A stretch of 37,114 nt of DNA from Parcubacteria group bacterium GW2011_GWE2_39_37 (GCA_000995135.1 LBWY01000005.1:1-37114), one strand, 5' to 3'. Shown: positions 1-10,317, counted from the first letter of the stretch. Numbers and translations are program-made. The notes: generated by a model from the letters alone, not told the origin.

Positions 1-138
1 GCCATCTTCAGCTAAAGCTAAATTCTTCACCGAATCTGTGTATTTATTATCTCCCTCGCTTACATCGAGTACTCTTTGCCTATCCTTTTCCATAGCTTCA
101 ATCTCTTCTTGACTATAGACTTTTATTTTTTCTGGCAT
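1..138 (-). CDS. partial hypothetical protein (start codon at 138, runs off the window)
   Basis: Open minus frame MPEKIKVYSQEEIEAMEKDRQRVLDVSEGDNKYTDSVKNLALAEDG... translated by eye; not in the ORF track because it is truncated. Confidence 0.6.
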   Translation of the reverse strand, partial: MPEKIKVYSQEEIEAMEKDRQRVLDVSEGDNKYTDSVKNLALAEDG

Positions 139-162
139 ATTGAGAATTTATATTAAAAAATC

Positions 163-579
163 TTATTTAGCGATATATTTATTAATAAAATCTTTCTCAT
201 CTCCATAACGGGAAAAACCTTGTTCTAGTTGATGCTCTTGGATTTTGAATCCAGGTTTATTCTCATGCATGATGCCACACCAGTATTTTTCTGTTCTGCC
301 GGCGATTTCTTTGTAATACAAAAGTCCGCCGTTTATGTAACCGCAATAAGCACAGCTGAGTTTTCCTGCAATACTCAAATAAGGCAAGCGAAAACGGTCT
401 CTGATCTGTATATATTCCGATCGATTTACTTTTTCCAAACCGTAAAGTGGAAAGCAAATTTGATGATAAATTTCTCCCAAAAGATCAAAAAGTATAAAAA
501 CAAAAAGTGGTGCCCAAATAAAAGGTGCAGCCACCGTGTGTCCTAGCCATCGTTTTTGAACATATCTTAAATAGATCAT
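163..579 (-). CDS. hypothetical protein with N-terminal hydrophobic segment and CAYCGY motif
   Basis: 138-aa ORF downstream of atpC, same strand. Confidence 0.65.
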   Translation of the reverse strand: MIYLRYVQKRWLGHTVAAPFIWAPLFVFILFDLLGEIYHQICFPLYGLEKVNRSEYIQIRDRFRLPYLSIAGKLSCAYCGYINGGLLYYKEIAGRTEKYWCGIMHENKPGFKIQEHQLEQGFSRYGDEKDFINKYIAK

Positions 580-588
580 AAAATCAGT

Positions 589-1029
589 TTAGTCGATATT
601 CATTTTTCTCTTGGTATGATGTTTTTTTGCCACTCTAAGCCTGGCCATTTCTTTTTCAATTGCAGCAGCCACCCGAGCATATTCTATCTCTCCCATTGTA
701 ACTTTTTGCTTTTTTAAGTCTTCTGCTCTTTTTCTAGCCTCTTCTGCTCGTTCAACGTCAATTTCAGTCGCAATTTCTGCGGTATCAGCCAAAACAACCA
801 AGATGTTATTGTTGAATTCAATGAAGCCGCCGGAAATCGCCAAGTCAATCTCCTCTTGTCCTTTGCGCAGAATAATTTCTCCCGGCTTGATGGAAGCAAT
901 ATAGGAACGATGATTGGGCATTATAGTTACCTGCCCATTCACCACCGGCAAGGTAGCAGAATCTACCTCGTTTTCATAAACGGTTTTTTCGGGGGTTACT
1001 ATTTTAAATTTAATTTTTTGTTCAGACAT
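589..1029 (-). CDS. atpC: F-type ATP synthase epsilon subunit
   Basis: KFKIVTPEKTVYENEVDSATLPVVNGQVTIMPNHRSYIASIKPGEI; downstream of atpD. Confidence 0.95.
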   Translation of the reverse strand: MSEQKIKFKIVTPEKTVYENEVDSATLPVVNGQVTIMPNHRSYIASIKPGEIILRKGQEEIDLAISGGFIEFNNNILVVLADTAEIATEIDVERAEEARKRAEDLKKQKVTMGEIEYARVAAAIEKEMARLRVAKKHHTKRKMNID

Positions 1030-1038
1030 AAACTATCT

Positions 1039-1161
1039 GTCATCCCGAGCGAACGAAGCGACGAGGGATCTCGGTACTTGCACGCACAAGAAATTTATTA
1101 TTACTATTGTTGATTCTACGCCCCGAGATTTCTCACCCCACAAGGGGGATTCGAAATGACA
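1039..1161. repeat. paired inverted dispersed repeat (family B, GTCATCCCGAG...GAGGGATCTCGG)
   Basis: Arm 1039-1074 and diverged inverted arm about 1123-1161; related arms at 7757-7793/7897-7935 and 13892-13926/14024-14064. Confidence 0.75.
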
Positions 1162-1170
1162 AAGGAAAAA

Positions 1171-2580
<1,410 letters not shown>

Positions 2581-2644
2581 TTACTTTTTTAAAAAAATAC
2601 ACGATTATTAATTAAATATAATGCTCTTTTTATCGGAGGCAATC

Positions 2645-2815
2645 GTGGAAAACCTCGGAAAGAATATCACTGCTAGAAAGCCTCACAATTTCATAGTACT
2701 ACTGCTAGTCTTATTCTTTTTTCTGATTGGGCTTTTCGGAATAATTTTCGCTTTTTGGGATGGAGTTAGAAAAAAAATTCTTCCTTCAGCCAAACCTCAA
2801 CTGCCGCTATTCTAG
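2645..2815 (+). CDS. small single-TM protein encoded opposite to the atp operon (GTG start preferred; ORF track starts at 2621)
   Basis: GGAGG Shine-Dalgarno at 2635-2639 before GTG 2645; TATAAT at 2617-2622; one strong TM helix; hairpin plus T-run at the stop codon. Confidence 0.55.
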   Translation: MENLGKNITARKPHNFIVLLLVLFFFLIGLFGIIFAFWDGVRKKILPSAKPQLPLF

Positions 2816-2826
2816 GCAGTTTTTTA
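2799..2826 (+). terminator. rho-independent terminator for the small plus-strand gene
   Basis: AACTGCC...GGCAGTT stem followed by TTTTTT on the plus strand. Confidence 0.7.
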
Positions 2827-2828
2827 CT

Positions 2829-3785
2829 TTATTCCAAGGCCGCTCTGCCGGCACTGATTTCCGCAATTTCCTGAGTGATCTTGCTCTGACGGATCTGATT
2901 GTAGGCCAAGGTCAAATCGGCAGACATTTCATTAGCTGCATCAGTTGCATTACGCATGGCGATCATTCTGGCGCTTTGTTCTGAAGCGCTAGATTCAAGT
3001 ATTGCATGGAATAACTGCATCTCGATTAAGCGCGGGAAAATAAATTCCAACACCTCTTTTGGACTTGGCTCGACTTTATAATCTGCCTTTGGTTCATCCA
3101 AGCCATATTCCTTAGCCAATACATCAATTTCGGCAATTTGCTTTTCTATATCAATTTTGGAAATTGGTAAAATTTGTCTTATCCTAGTTTGCTGGCTCAC
3201 TGCTGAAACGTAATCAGTATAAACCACTACTACTTTGTCATATCTTTTGGCCAAATATTCCTCAATCACTATCCGAGATAATGGCTTAATGCTTTCAATA
3301 TTAATTCCAGGGGTTAGCTCCGGGAAGGTAGCAATAATTTCTTTTTTTAATTTTCGAACAATCCCCTCACCTTTCTTGCCCACGGTAATAAAATCTATTT
3401 TCAAATCTTCATTAGCTACAGAAGATTCGATTTTCTTTTTTCCAATGCGATTTATCTTAAGTTTTTCCGGATTCAATATTTCATCGCGAAGTTTTTTGGC
3501 AATCTGAGTATTAAAAGAGCCGCACTGTCCGCGATCAGAAGAAACAGCGACAATCAAAATGTTTTTTGCTTCTCTCACTTCCAAGAATCCTCCGCCATAA
3601 TTTTCAAATGCTGTTGCCAGGTTGGTCAAAACACTCCAAGCACTATGCGCATAAGGCCTGATACCCAAAACACTAGCGACTGCTCGGCGCATCTTGGCAG
3701 CCGAAATCATCTCCACTGCGCGGGTGATTTTTTTTGTACTATTGATTGATTTTATCCGACGTCGGATATCTTTTGAACTTGGCAT
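2829..3785 (-). CDS. atpG: F-type ATP synthase gamma subunit
   Basis: MPSSKDIRRRIKSINSTKKITRAVEMISAAKMRRA; SSDRGQCGSFN. Confidence 0.96.
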   Translation of the reverse strand: MPSSKDIRRRIKSINSTKKITRAVEMISAAKMRRAVASVLGIRPYAHSAWSVLTNLATAFENYGGGFLEVREAKNILIVAVSSDRGQCGSFNTQIAKKLRDEILNPEKLKINRIGKKKIESSVANEDLKIDFITVGKKGEGIVRKLKKEIIATFPELTPGINIESIKPLSRIVIEEYLAKRYDKVVVVYTDYVSAVSQQTRIRQILPISKIDIEKQIAEIDVLAKEYGLDEPKADYKVEPSPKEVLEFIFPRLIEMQLFHAILESSASEQSARMIAMRNATDAANEMSADLTLAYNQIRQSKITQEIAEISAGRAALE

Positions 3786-3880
3786 ATATTCGTATTATTC
3801 CCTCTTTTGAAGAGCTTATCTTAACTGATAAGAGGGTTTAGGGGTGGGATGTTTAAATTTTAGAAGTCTTTTATTTTTCA

Positions 3881-3910
3881 CCTGATCCTGAAACAAGTTC
3901 AGGATGACAC
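3881..3910. repeat. dispersed palindromic repeat family A copy (CCTGATCCTGAAACAAGTTCAGGATGACAC)
   Basis: Near-identical (1 mismatch) to the repeats flanking the GIY-YIG gene at 9919-9948 and 10288-10317. Confidence 0.85.
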
Positions 3911-3953
3911 TTAAAATGTTTAGCGCTATACGATATACGTTACACGTTGTGCG

Positions 3954-5465
3954 TTACGCGTTATACGCTTCCTTAAAATCCTTCACCGCTTTTTCAATTC
4001 CTGCTATCACCTCTTCTGACAATTCTTTCTTTTCAGTAATTAAATTGATAACCTCTTTTGCCTGACTATCTAAATATTTATGAAATCCATCTTCCCAAGC
4101 TTTGATTTGTTCGACTGCTACATCATCTAAAAAGCCGTTAGTCAAAGCATAAATTATAGCTACCTGGTGTTCAACTGACATCGGCTCATACTGCCCTTGT
4201 TTTAAGATTTCAACCGTCCTGCGTCCGCGTTCGATCTGACTTTTTGTTTTTTCATCCAAATCGGAACCGAATTGGGCAAAAGCTTCAAGCTCTTTAAACT
4301 GTGCCAAATCCAAACGCAATTTTCCAGCCACTTTTTTCATGGCCTTGATCTGAGCTGATGAACCGACACGTGAAACTGAAATACCGACGTTCAAGGCCGG
4401 ACGTACACCTTTGTAAAATAAATCTGATTCCAAGAAAATCTGACCATCAGTGATAGAGATAACATTGGTCGGAATGTAGGCACTAACATCACCAGCTTGT
4501 GTTTCAATAATCGGTAAAGCAGTAAGTGAGCCGCCGCCAAAGTCTTCGTTCAACTTTGCACTTCTTTCAAGCAAGCGAGAATGTAGATAAAAAACATCTC
4601 CAGGATAAGCCTCGCGTCCCGGCGGTCTTTTTAGAATCAAAGAAATTTGACGATATGCCCAAGCATGTCGGGAAAGATCATCATAGACAACCAATACATC
4701 CTGGCCTTGATCCATAAAATATTCACCCAAAGCACAGCCTGAATAAGGGGAAATAAATGAAAGCGCAGCGGAGTCAGATGCTCCAGCTACAACAACGGTG
4801 GTATATTCCATGGCGCCTCTTTTTTCTAATTCACCTACAATGCGTGCAATCTTTGATTCTTTTTGGCCGATAGCAACATAAATACATTTCATATTCTGCC
4901 CTTTTTGATTGATAATCGTATCAATAGCAATAGCGGTTTTTCCTGTTTGTCGATCGCCGATAATCAATTCTCTTTGTCCACGTCCGATCGGAATCATCGC
5001 ATCGATTGCCTTAATTCCAGTTTGCACCGGTTGATTTACAGATTTACGTGAAATAACGCCTGGTGCGATTTTTTCTACCGGATAATATTTTTTTGCGGTG
5101 ATATCGCCCTTACCATCCACTGCAATTCCTAATGGATTAATGACACGGCCGATCATTTCTTCTGACACTGGAATAGACAAAATCTTGCCGGTTGATTTTA
5201 CTTCATCACCTTCTTTGATATTTTTATACTCTCCCAAAATCATGATACCGACACGATCTTCTTCCAGATTCAATGCCACGCCGATTTCGCCTTTGGAAAA
5301 TTCAACCATTTCAGAAGCCATAACATCTGACAAGCCTGAAACACGAGCAATACCATCACCGATTTCAACCACTTTACCAACCAACTGCTTGGTAACATCA
5401 GCTTTGAATTCAGCAATCTGCTTTTTTAATTGTTCAACTACGAAGTCTTTTGTACTGCTAGACAT
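3954..5465 (-). CDS. atpA: F-type ATP synthase alpha subunit
   Basis: [18 protein letters not shown], conserved alpha-subunit sequence throughout. Confidence 0.98.
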   Translation of the reverse strand: MSSSTKDFVVEQLKKQIAEFKADVTKQLVGKVVEIGDGIARVSGLSDVMASEMVEFSKGEIGVALNLEEDRVGIMILGEYKNIKEGDEVKSTGKILSIPVSEEMIGRVINPLGIAVDGKGDITAKKYYPVEKIAPGVISRKSVNQPVQTGIKAIDAMIPIGRGQRELIIGDRQTGKTAIAIDTIINQKGQNMKCIYVAIGQKESKIARIVGELEKRGAMEYTTVVVAGASDSAALSFISPYSGCALGEYFMDQGQDVLVVYDDLSRHAWAYRQISLILKRPPGREAYPGDVFYLHSRLLERSAKLNEDFGGGSLTALPIIETQAGDVSAYIPTNVISITDGQIFLESDLFYKGVRPALNVGISVSRVGSSAQIKAMKKVAGKLRLDLAQFKELEAFAQFGSDLDEKTKSQIERGRRTVEILKQGQYEPMSVEHQVAIIYALTNGFLDDVAVEQIKAWEDGFHKYLDSQAKEVINLITEKKELSEEVIAGIEKAVKDFKEAYNA

Positions 5466-5507
5466 ATGTTTTAATTTATCTATAAATGAATTTAATTTCT
5501 AATTATT

Positions 5508-5912
5508 TTATTTACTTATTTCCGTTTTAAGCTCTTTTATCTTGGTTTTTAAACTACCGTCAAGAATCTGATCGCCTACTTTCAAAACAAAACCGGCTAA
5601 AACCTGTTTATCAATCTGATTATCAATGATTACTTCCTTAGCACCTGAAACGTTCATTGCAAATTTTTCTAAATCCTCAAGTGTTTCTTTGTCTAATTTT
5701 GTTGCGCTCAAAACAGAAGCATTGATTATTCCTGTCTGTTCAGACCAAACCTTATTAAACTCTTCAAGAATCCCGTTAACCTTGTTTAAATTATTGTTCT
5801 TAACTAAAAGAGTAATAAAATTTTTTATCACTTCTTTTACTTGGTCATTATTCTTTGCGTCTTTTACCGTCTCATGCAGGCTGACAGCATATTGTCTATT
5901 TGTAATCTTCAT
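5508..5912 (-). CDS. atpH: F-type ATP synthase delta subunit
   Basis: Position between atpF and atpA; C-terminal VLKVGDQILDGSLKTKIKELK. Confidence 0.9.
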   Translation of the reverse strand: MKITNRQYAVSLHETVKDAKNNDQVKEVIKNFITLLVKNNNLNKVNGILEEFNKVWSEQTGIINASVLSATKLDKETLEDLEKFAMNVSGAKEVIIDNQIDKQVLAGFVLKVGDQILDGSLKTKIKELKTEISK

Positions 5913-5936
5913 ATATTATTTATTTGCACCATCCTT

Positions 5937-6434
5937 TTATTTAACCTCTTTCACAATTTTCTTTATTAATTCTTTGTCTTCCTTATCTGTCATTTTTTTT
6001 TCAATTAATTTTTCCAAAGACAATGCAACTAATTCTGCCATTTCGCTTCTTATTTCTTTAAGTGTCTGAGCTTTGTCCGCTTGCATTTTTTCCTTCTCTT
6101 TGTTGATGATCTGGCCGATATCTTCCTTGGCCTTAGCGAGCATTTCAGCTTTTTTTTCTTCATTGATTGCGTTGGATTTTTCAATTATTTCCGTAGCTTC
6201 TTTTCTGGCTTTAGCTACTACTTCTTTATAATCTGCTTCGGCTTGAGCCAATTTTTCTTCAATTTTTTTTGCATCAGACAAGCTTTTGTCAATCTTATCG
6301 CTACGATCATTGAGCATCTGCAAAACTGGCTTATACGCAAATTTGTAAAGCACTCCAAGCACGATAATAAAGTTGATCAGCTGTGCAATAATTAATTTTG
6401 CATCAATGTGAAAAGTTTTGATTAATTCTTCCAT
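5937..6434 (-). CDS. atpF: F-type ATP synthase b subunit
   Basis: N-terminal TM then long charged coiled coil; synteny. Confidence 0.93.
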   Translation of the reverse strand: MEELIKTFHIDAKLIIAQLINFIIVLGVLYKFAYKPVLQMLNDRSDKIDKSLSDAKKIEEKLAQAEADYKEVVAKARKEATEIIEKSNAINEEKKAEMLAKAKEDIGQIINKEKEKMQADKAQTLKEIRSEMAELVALSLEKLIEKKMTDKEDKELIKKIVKEVK

Positions 6435-6462
6435 GTTATATAGTTAATAATTTTTAATTTCG

Positions 6463-6542
6463 AATTGTGAATTTTGAATCAATTTTTAATGCATTAATTT
6501 TGAACATTCTTTTAATTCAAAATTGATTCAAAATTCAAAATT
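6463..6542. repeat. AT-rich inverted repeat between atpE and atpF (24-bp arms, 1 mismatch)
   Basis: AATTGTGAATTTTGAATCAATTTT / AAAATTGATTCAAAATTCAAAATT. Confidence 0.85.
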
Positions 6543-6576
6543 AATAATTCAAAATTTCCCTTTAACCACCTTAATC

Positions 6577-6603
6577 CCGATCCCGAAAAAAATTCGGAAT
6601 CGG
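6577..6603. repeat. palindromic repeat abutting the atpE stop codon (CCGATCCCGAA N5 TTCGGAATCGG)
   Basis: 11-bp arms with one mismatch; stop codon occupies 6604-6606. Confidence 0.85.
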
Positions 6604-6840
<237 letters not shown>

Positions 6841-6851
6841 TTAATTATAAA

Positions 6852-7706
6852 TTACAAAGTCTGAATGCGAATTAATTCGTAATTCATAATTCGTAATTGA
6901 TAATTAAGAATAGCAAACACCAACGCCTGCACCAAACCGACGATTATTTCCAAAAATATAAAAGGCAACGGCAAAGCGTAAGCAAAAATAGCCATCATCG
7001 AGGCTAGCAAAACTTCACCAGCAAAAATATTGCCAAAAAGTCGAAAAGACAAAGAAGCAACTTTTGCTAATTCGCCGATTGTCTCGATTATTCCAACAAA
7101 AAACTTGATCGGATTTACTACCAAGAGCATCGGTTCTTTCCAAACTTTCTTTGCCATTTCACTAATCAATTTAATATTGATGAACTTATTCAAATGGTGC
7201 CAAGCGCCGATTGCCACTACGCCCATAATATGAGACATAACAACAGCAAACAAGGAAATTGCCAGAGTAGTATTCAAATCTGCTGTTCCGCCACGTAAAA
7301 GTGGAATAAAGACACTGTGTCCTTCTGCCTTTTCAATAAAGCCGATGGTGCCAAAGCCGGGCAACAGGCCAAGCCAATTATTAACCAAAATAAATAAGAA
7401 TAATGAAAGGGTTATCGGTAAAAATTTTTCTGTTTTCTTTCTCGCGCCGGTCACACTATCTGCCAGCTTCAATGCCTCTTCCAGTAATATTTCAAAAACA
7501 TTCTGCAACTTCCCGGGGACTTGCTTCATTTTTCTACCTATAGAAACAAAAAAGACCACCAATATCAATACGGTGATCCAGCTAGTTAGAAGCGAATTTG
7601 TAATAGTAAAACTTCCGATATGGGCGATCGGTTCCGCAAACAAAGTAGTTTCATGAGATACTTCTGCCTGTTCTTGTGTATTTGTTTGTTTTGGGCTAGC
7701 AGACAT
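6852..7706 (-). CDS. atpB: F-type ATP synthase a subunit with repeat-derived C-terminal tail
   Basis: ASLSFRLFGNIFAGEVLL; tail NYQLRIMNYELIRIQTL encoded by an ATTACGAATTATGAATTACG-type repeat. Confidence 0.95.
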   Translation of the reverse strand: MSASPKQTNTQEQAEVSHETTLFAEPIAHIGSFTITNSLLTSWITVLILVVFFVSIGRKMKQVPGKLQNVFEILLEEALKLADSVTGARKKTEKFLPITLSLFLFILVNNWLGLLPGFGTIGFIEKAEGHSVFIPLLRGGTADLNTTLAISLFAVVMSHIMGVVAIGAWHHLNKFINIKLISEMAKKVWKEPMLLVVNPIKFFVGIIETIGELAKVASLSFRLFGNIFAGEVLLASMMAIFAYALPLPFIFLEIIVGLVQALVFAILNYQLRIMNYELIRIQTL

Positions 7707-7756
7707 AAATTATATATAAAGTTTTTCCCCTCTGTCATCCCGAATCCTGTTACCTC

Positions 7757-7935
7757 TGTCATCCCGACAGAGCGAAGCGACGAGGGATCTCGGTGTGATG
7801 TAAAAACTAATTTTGTGTAAATATTATTTAAATCTCAAGAAGTTTAAAAATCAGTTAATTAAACATCTTTTTAAAATTATTATTCATACCTTTCCCTGAG
7901 ATCTCTCCTCGCCTGCTGACTCGTCGAGATGACAG
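7757..7935. repeat. paired inverted dispersed repeat (family B) between atpB and atpI/Z
   Basis: TGTCATCCCGACAGAGCGAAGCGACGAGGGATCTCGG at 7757-7793; inverted partner about 7897-7935. Confidence 0.75.
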
Positions 7936-7976
7936 AGGGGATTTATTTTAAACTCTTATTTTCATCCCGAGGCGGG

Positions 7977-8249
7977 CTACTTCTTACTTCTGTCTTCTTT
8001 CTTCTCCTGCTCGTCGATTTTCCGCATTTCATTCATGCCGATATAAATCAAGGCAAACATGGAAAAGACAAATGCTACGCCTACACATGACAAGAATAGC
8101 CAAGGTTCGGTATTAAATTGCTTGTCTAAATACTTACCGACAAAGACAGCGATAATAACCGGGGTGCCGATCCAAGCGCTAAGTTTTGTAAATAAAATCA
8201 AACTCGGCTGCCACCAGGGAGTTTGATCGCTATTTTCCGTCTTTTTCAT
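7977..8249 (-). CDS. AtpI/AtpZ-like F1Fo assembly protein
   Basis: 90 aa with two TM helices at the head of the atp operon. Confidence 0.75.
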   Translation of the reverse strand: MKKTENSDQTPWWQPSLILFTKLSAWIGTPVIIAVFVGKYLDKQFNTEPWLFLSCVGVAFVFSMFALIYIGMNEMRKIDEQEKKEDRSKK

Positions 8250-8338
8250 CTAAAGATGTCGCTCAATTTTTGAAAAAAGTCAATACGATTTCAATTTATC
8301 AATAATTTATATTAGAAATAGCTTTTTTTTGCTAAAAA

Positions 8339-8368
8339 TTGACTTTGGGCTAATTTTTTGCTTATATA
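8339..8368 (+). promoter_or_regulatory. putative sigma70-type promoter for the 8462 gene
   Basis: TTGACT-N18-TATATA. Confidence 0.45.
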
Positions 8369-8461
8369 TAAGGAAAATGATCATTTAATTTCAGTTAGCA
8401 GTTACTTCCGGACGTACGGCAATCATGCCATCTTCACAACGATTACAAAAAGGAACAAATC

Positions 8462-8962
8462 ATGAAAACATGGATGAAGTTTGCATTCGCGATTCTTTTC
8501 TGGTTACTCTTGGCAGCCGCCGGCAAAATGGTTACATTAATGCCGTCAGATACCATGCTATTTCTTTACACGGCCATATATTTCAGTTTCATACACAGCT
8601 GGGCCTTTGTTCCTGTGTTCAATAAGGAGGCCGAAAACGAAAAAGAAGAACGACTGATTGAACAAGGAAAACGACTCATGGTGGTGTCACTCATCGGCGA
8701 CATCTTTTCCGTCGATATCACCGATGAAGCAATGAAACCGACTGGCGTTAAACATGGAGACAGATTAATAGACCCGTTTGGACGTAAACTAACAGCCGTG
8801 GGGGTCGGTCCTTGCACAAAGCGGGGAAAGAAGAAAAAAGAAATTGTTTTTTGGGGTGAATGGGATTGCGCTAAAGGCAAAGTTCAAAGCTGGTATAATT
8901 ATAATCCCAAGCTAGTCAACCTCAAGAGAGAAGGATTCTGGCGTTGGAAGGAAGATGATTAG
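8462..8962 (+). CDS. hypothetical membrane protein
   Basis: 166-aa ORF with N-terminal TM helices, upstream promoter-like motif and downstream terminator. Confidence 0.7.
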   Translation: MKTWMKFAFAILFWLLLAAAGKMVTLMPSDTMLFLYTAIYFSFIHSWAFVPVFNKEAENEKEERLIEQGKRLMVVSLIGDIFSVDITDEAMKPTGVKHGDRLIDPFGRKLTAVGVGPCTKRGKKKKEIVFWGEWDCAKGKVQSWYNYNPKLVNLKREGFWRWKEDD

Positions 8963-8997
8963 CACCTTCCATGTCAGCAAAAAAAAATAAACCCAAC

Positions 8998-9029
8998 GAG
9001 TCATTTATTACAACAATGACTCTTTTTTT
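8998..9029 (+). terminator. rho-independent terminator overlapping the tatD 3' end
   Basis: GAGTCATT...AATGACTC followed by TTTTTTT. Confidence 0.7.
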
Positions 9030-9889
9030 ATTCCAAATACTCTTATTGCATTTCCGGAAGTAATTTTTTTCACATCTTCAATATCAATTTCTAATACTTC
9101 AGAAATTTTTTTTGCAACTAGCTCAACCATGTACGGCTCATTACGCTCACCCTTGTGTGGGACGGGAGTTAGATAAGGACAGTCAGTTTCCAAAACTATA
9201 TCCTCCAAGGAAATTTCTTTAATTAATCTAGAAAAATCATCTGTATAAGTGATTACACCATTAAGACCGATTTTGTAACCGAGTTCAATGAATTTTTTCG
9301 CGGTTTTATATCCTCCGACAAAGCTATGTACTATTCCCTTTTTCTCTACCGGATATTTTTTTAAAATTTCCAATAGGTCTGGATAAGCATCCCAGCAATG
9401 AAGCATAATCGGCTTATTAATCTCATTAGCTAATTGGATCGCTTTCAATAATACTTCTTGCTGTTGTTGTTTCAATTTTTCAACATCATCTCCTTCCTCA
9501 AAATGATGATAATCCAGACCAACCTCGCCAATAGCAACTACTTTTTCGTCTTTGGCAAGTTCTAAATATTTCTTATAATCAAATTCTTCACCACTGGTTT
9601 TAATTTCCGTTGCTTCCAGTTCACTGCTATCTTGATAAGATAAATTTTGTTTGCGCAGATGCAATGGGTGGATACCTATTACCGCCCAGACATTTTCAAA
9701 TCGATGTGCCATTTCCACTGCTCGCACACTGGTAGAATATTGTGACCCGACATTAACCACTCCAACTCCTTTTTCAAGAGATCTCTTTATTACTTCATCA
9801 GCATCTTCTTTATATGCATTAAAGTTTACGTGTGCATGAGTGTCTATGTATTTCATAAAATTAATTTTAGTTTTTTTGCTATCAACCAT
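9008..9889 (-). CDS. tatD: TatD family metal-dependent DNase (start may be internal, MKYIDTHAHVN)
   Basis: YIDTHAHVNF, GEVGLDYHH, LHCWDA, VLETDCPYLTP. Confidence 0.93.
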   Translation of the reverse strand: MVDSKKTKINFMKYIDTHAHVNFNAYKEDADEVIKRSLEKGVGVVNVGSQYSTSVRAVEMAHRFENVWAVIGIHPLHLRKQNLSYQDSSELEATEIKTSGEEFDYKKYLELAKDEKVVAIGEVGLDYHHFEEGDDVEKLKQQQQEVLLKAIQLANEINKPIMLHCWDAYPDLLEILKKYPVEKKGIVHSFVGGYKTAKKFIELGYKIGLNGVITYTDDFSRLIKEISLEDIVLETDCPYLTPVPHKGERNEPYMVELVAKKISEVLEIDIEDVKKITSGNAIRVFGIKKESLL

Positions 9890-9918
9890 TATTCATTCCA
9901 TCTATTTATCTTTTTTCC

Positions 9919-9948
9919 GTGTCATCCTGAACTCGTTTCAGGATCAGG
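9919..9948. repeat. family A repeat, left inverted copy flanking the GIY-YIG gene
   Basis: GTGTCATCCTGAACTCGTTTCAGGATCAGG. Confidence 0.9.
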
Positions 9949-9977
9949 TTTAAAAATAGATAAAGCTTTAAAAATAT

Positions 9978-10274
9978 TCACTGGTTAATCAAGCCAAAAA
10001 GATCATCCCAATTTTTATTAAATTGTTCAATCAAATTTATTTTCCACTGCCGGTGCCAATTCTTTAGTTGTTTTTCTCGATACAATGCCATGCTCACCTC
10101 GCCATAAGTCTCGTAGAAAACCAATTGTTTAACATCATGTCCCCTTGTAAACCCTTCTATTTCTCCATTGCGATGCTCATTCATTCTACGTACTAAATTA
10201 TTTGTCATTCCTATATACAATGCACCTTGGGGTCTATTTGTTAAAATATAAACATAATAGCTCTTGCCCTCCAT
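9978..10274 (-). CDS. small GIY-YIG domain nuclease (UPF0213/YhbQ-like)
   Basis: YYVYILTNRPQGALYIGMTNNLVRRMNEHR. Confidence 0.93.
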   Translation of the reverse strand: MEGKSYYVYILTNRPQGALYIGMTNNLVRRMNEHRNGEIEGFTRGHDVKQLVFYETYGEVSMALYREKQLKNWHRQWKINLIEQFNKNWDDLFGLINQ

Positions 10275-10287
10275 ATTACTTTAGCCA

Positions 10288-10317
10288 CATGATCCTGAAA
10301 CGAGTTCAGGATGACAC
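10288..10317. repeat. family A repeat, right inverted copy flanking the GIY-YIG gene
   Basis: CATGATCCTGAAACGAGTTCAGGATGACAC; 29/30 match to the reverse complement of 9919-9948. Confidence 0.9.

Noticed and set aside
229-546. Plus-strand 105-aa ORF opposite the 163-579 gene
   Set aside because: The two strands overlap completely; the minus ORF is co-directional with atpC and more plausible.
3235-6395. Plus-strand ORFs antisense to atpG/atpA/atpH/atpF (e.g. 3235-3507, 5098-5502, 5626-6069, 6081-6395)
   Set aside because: Entirely within strongly conserved minus-strand atp genes; low-complexity reversed translations.
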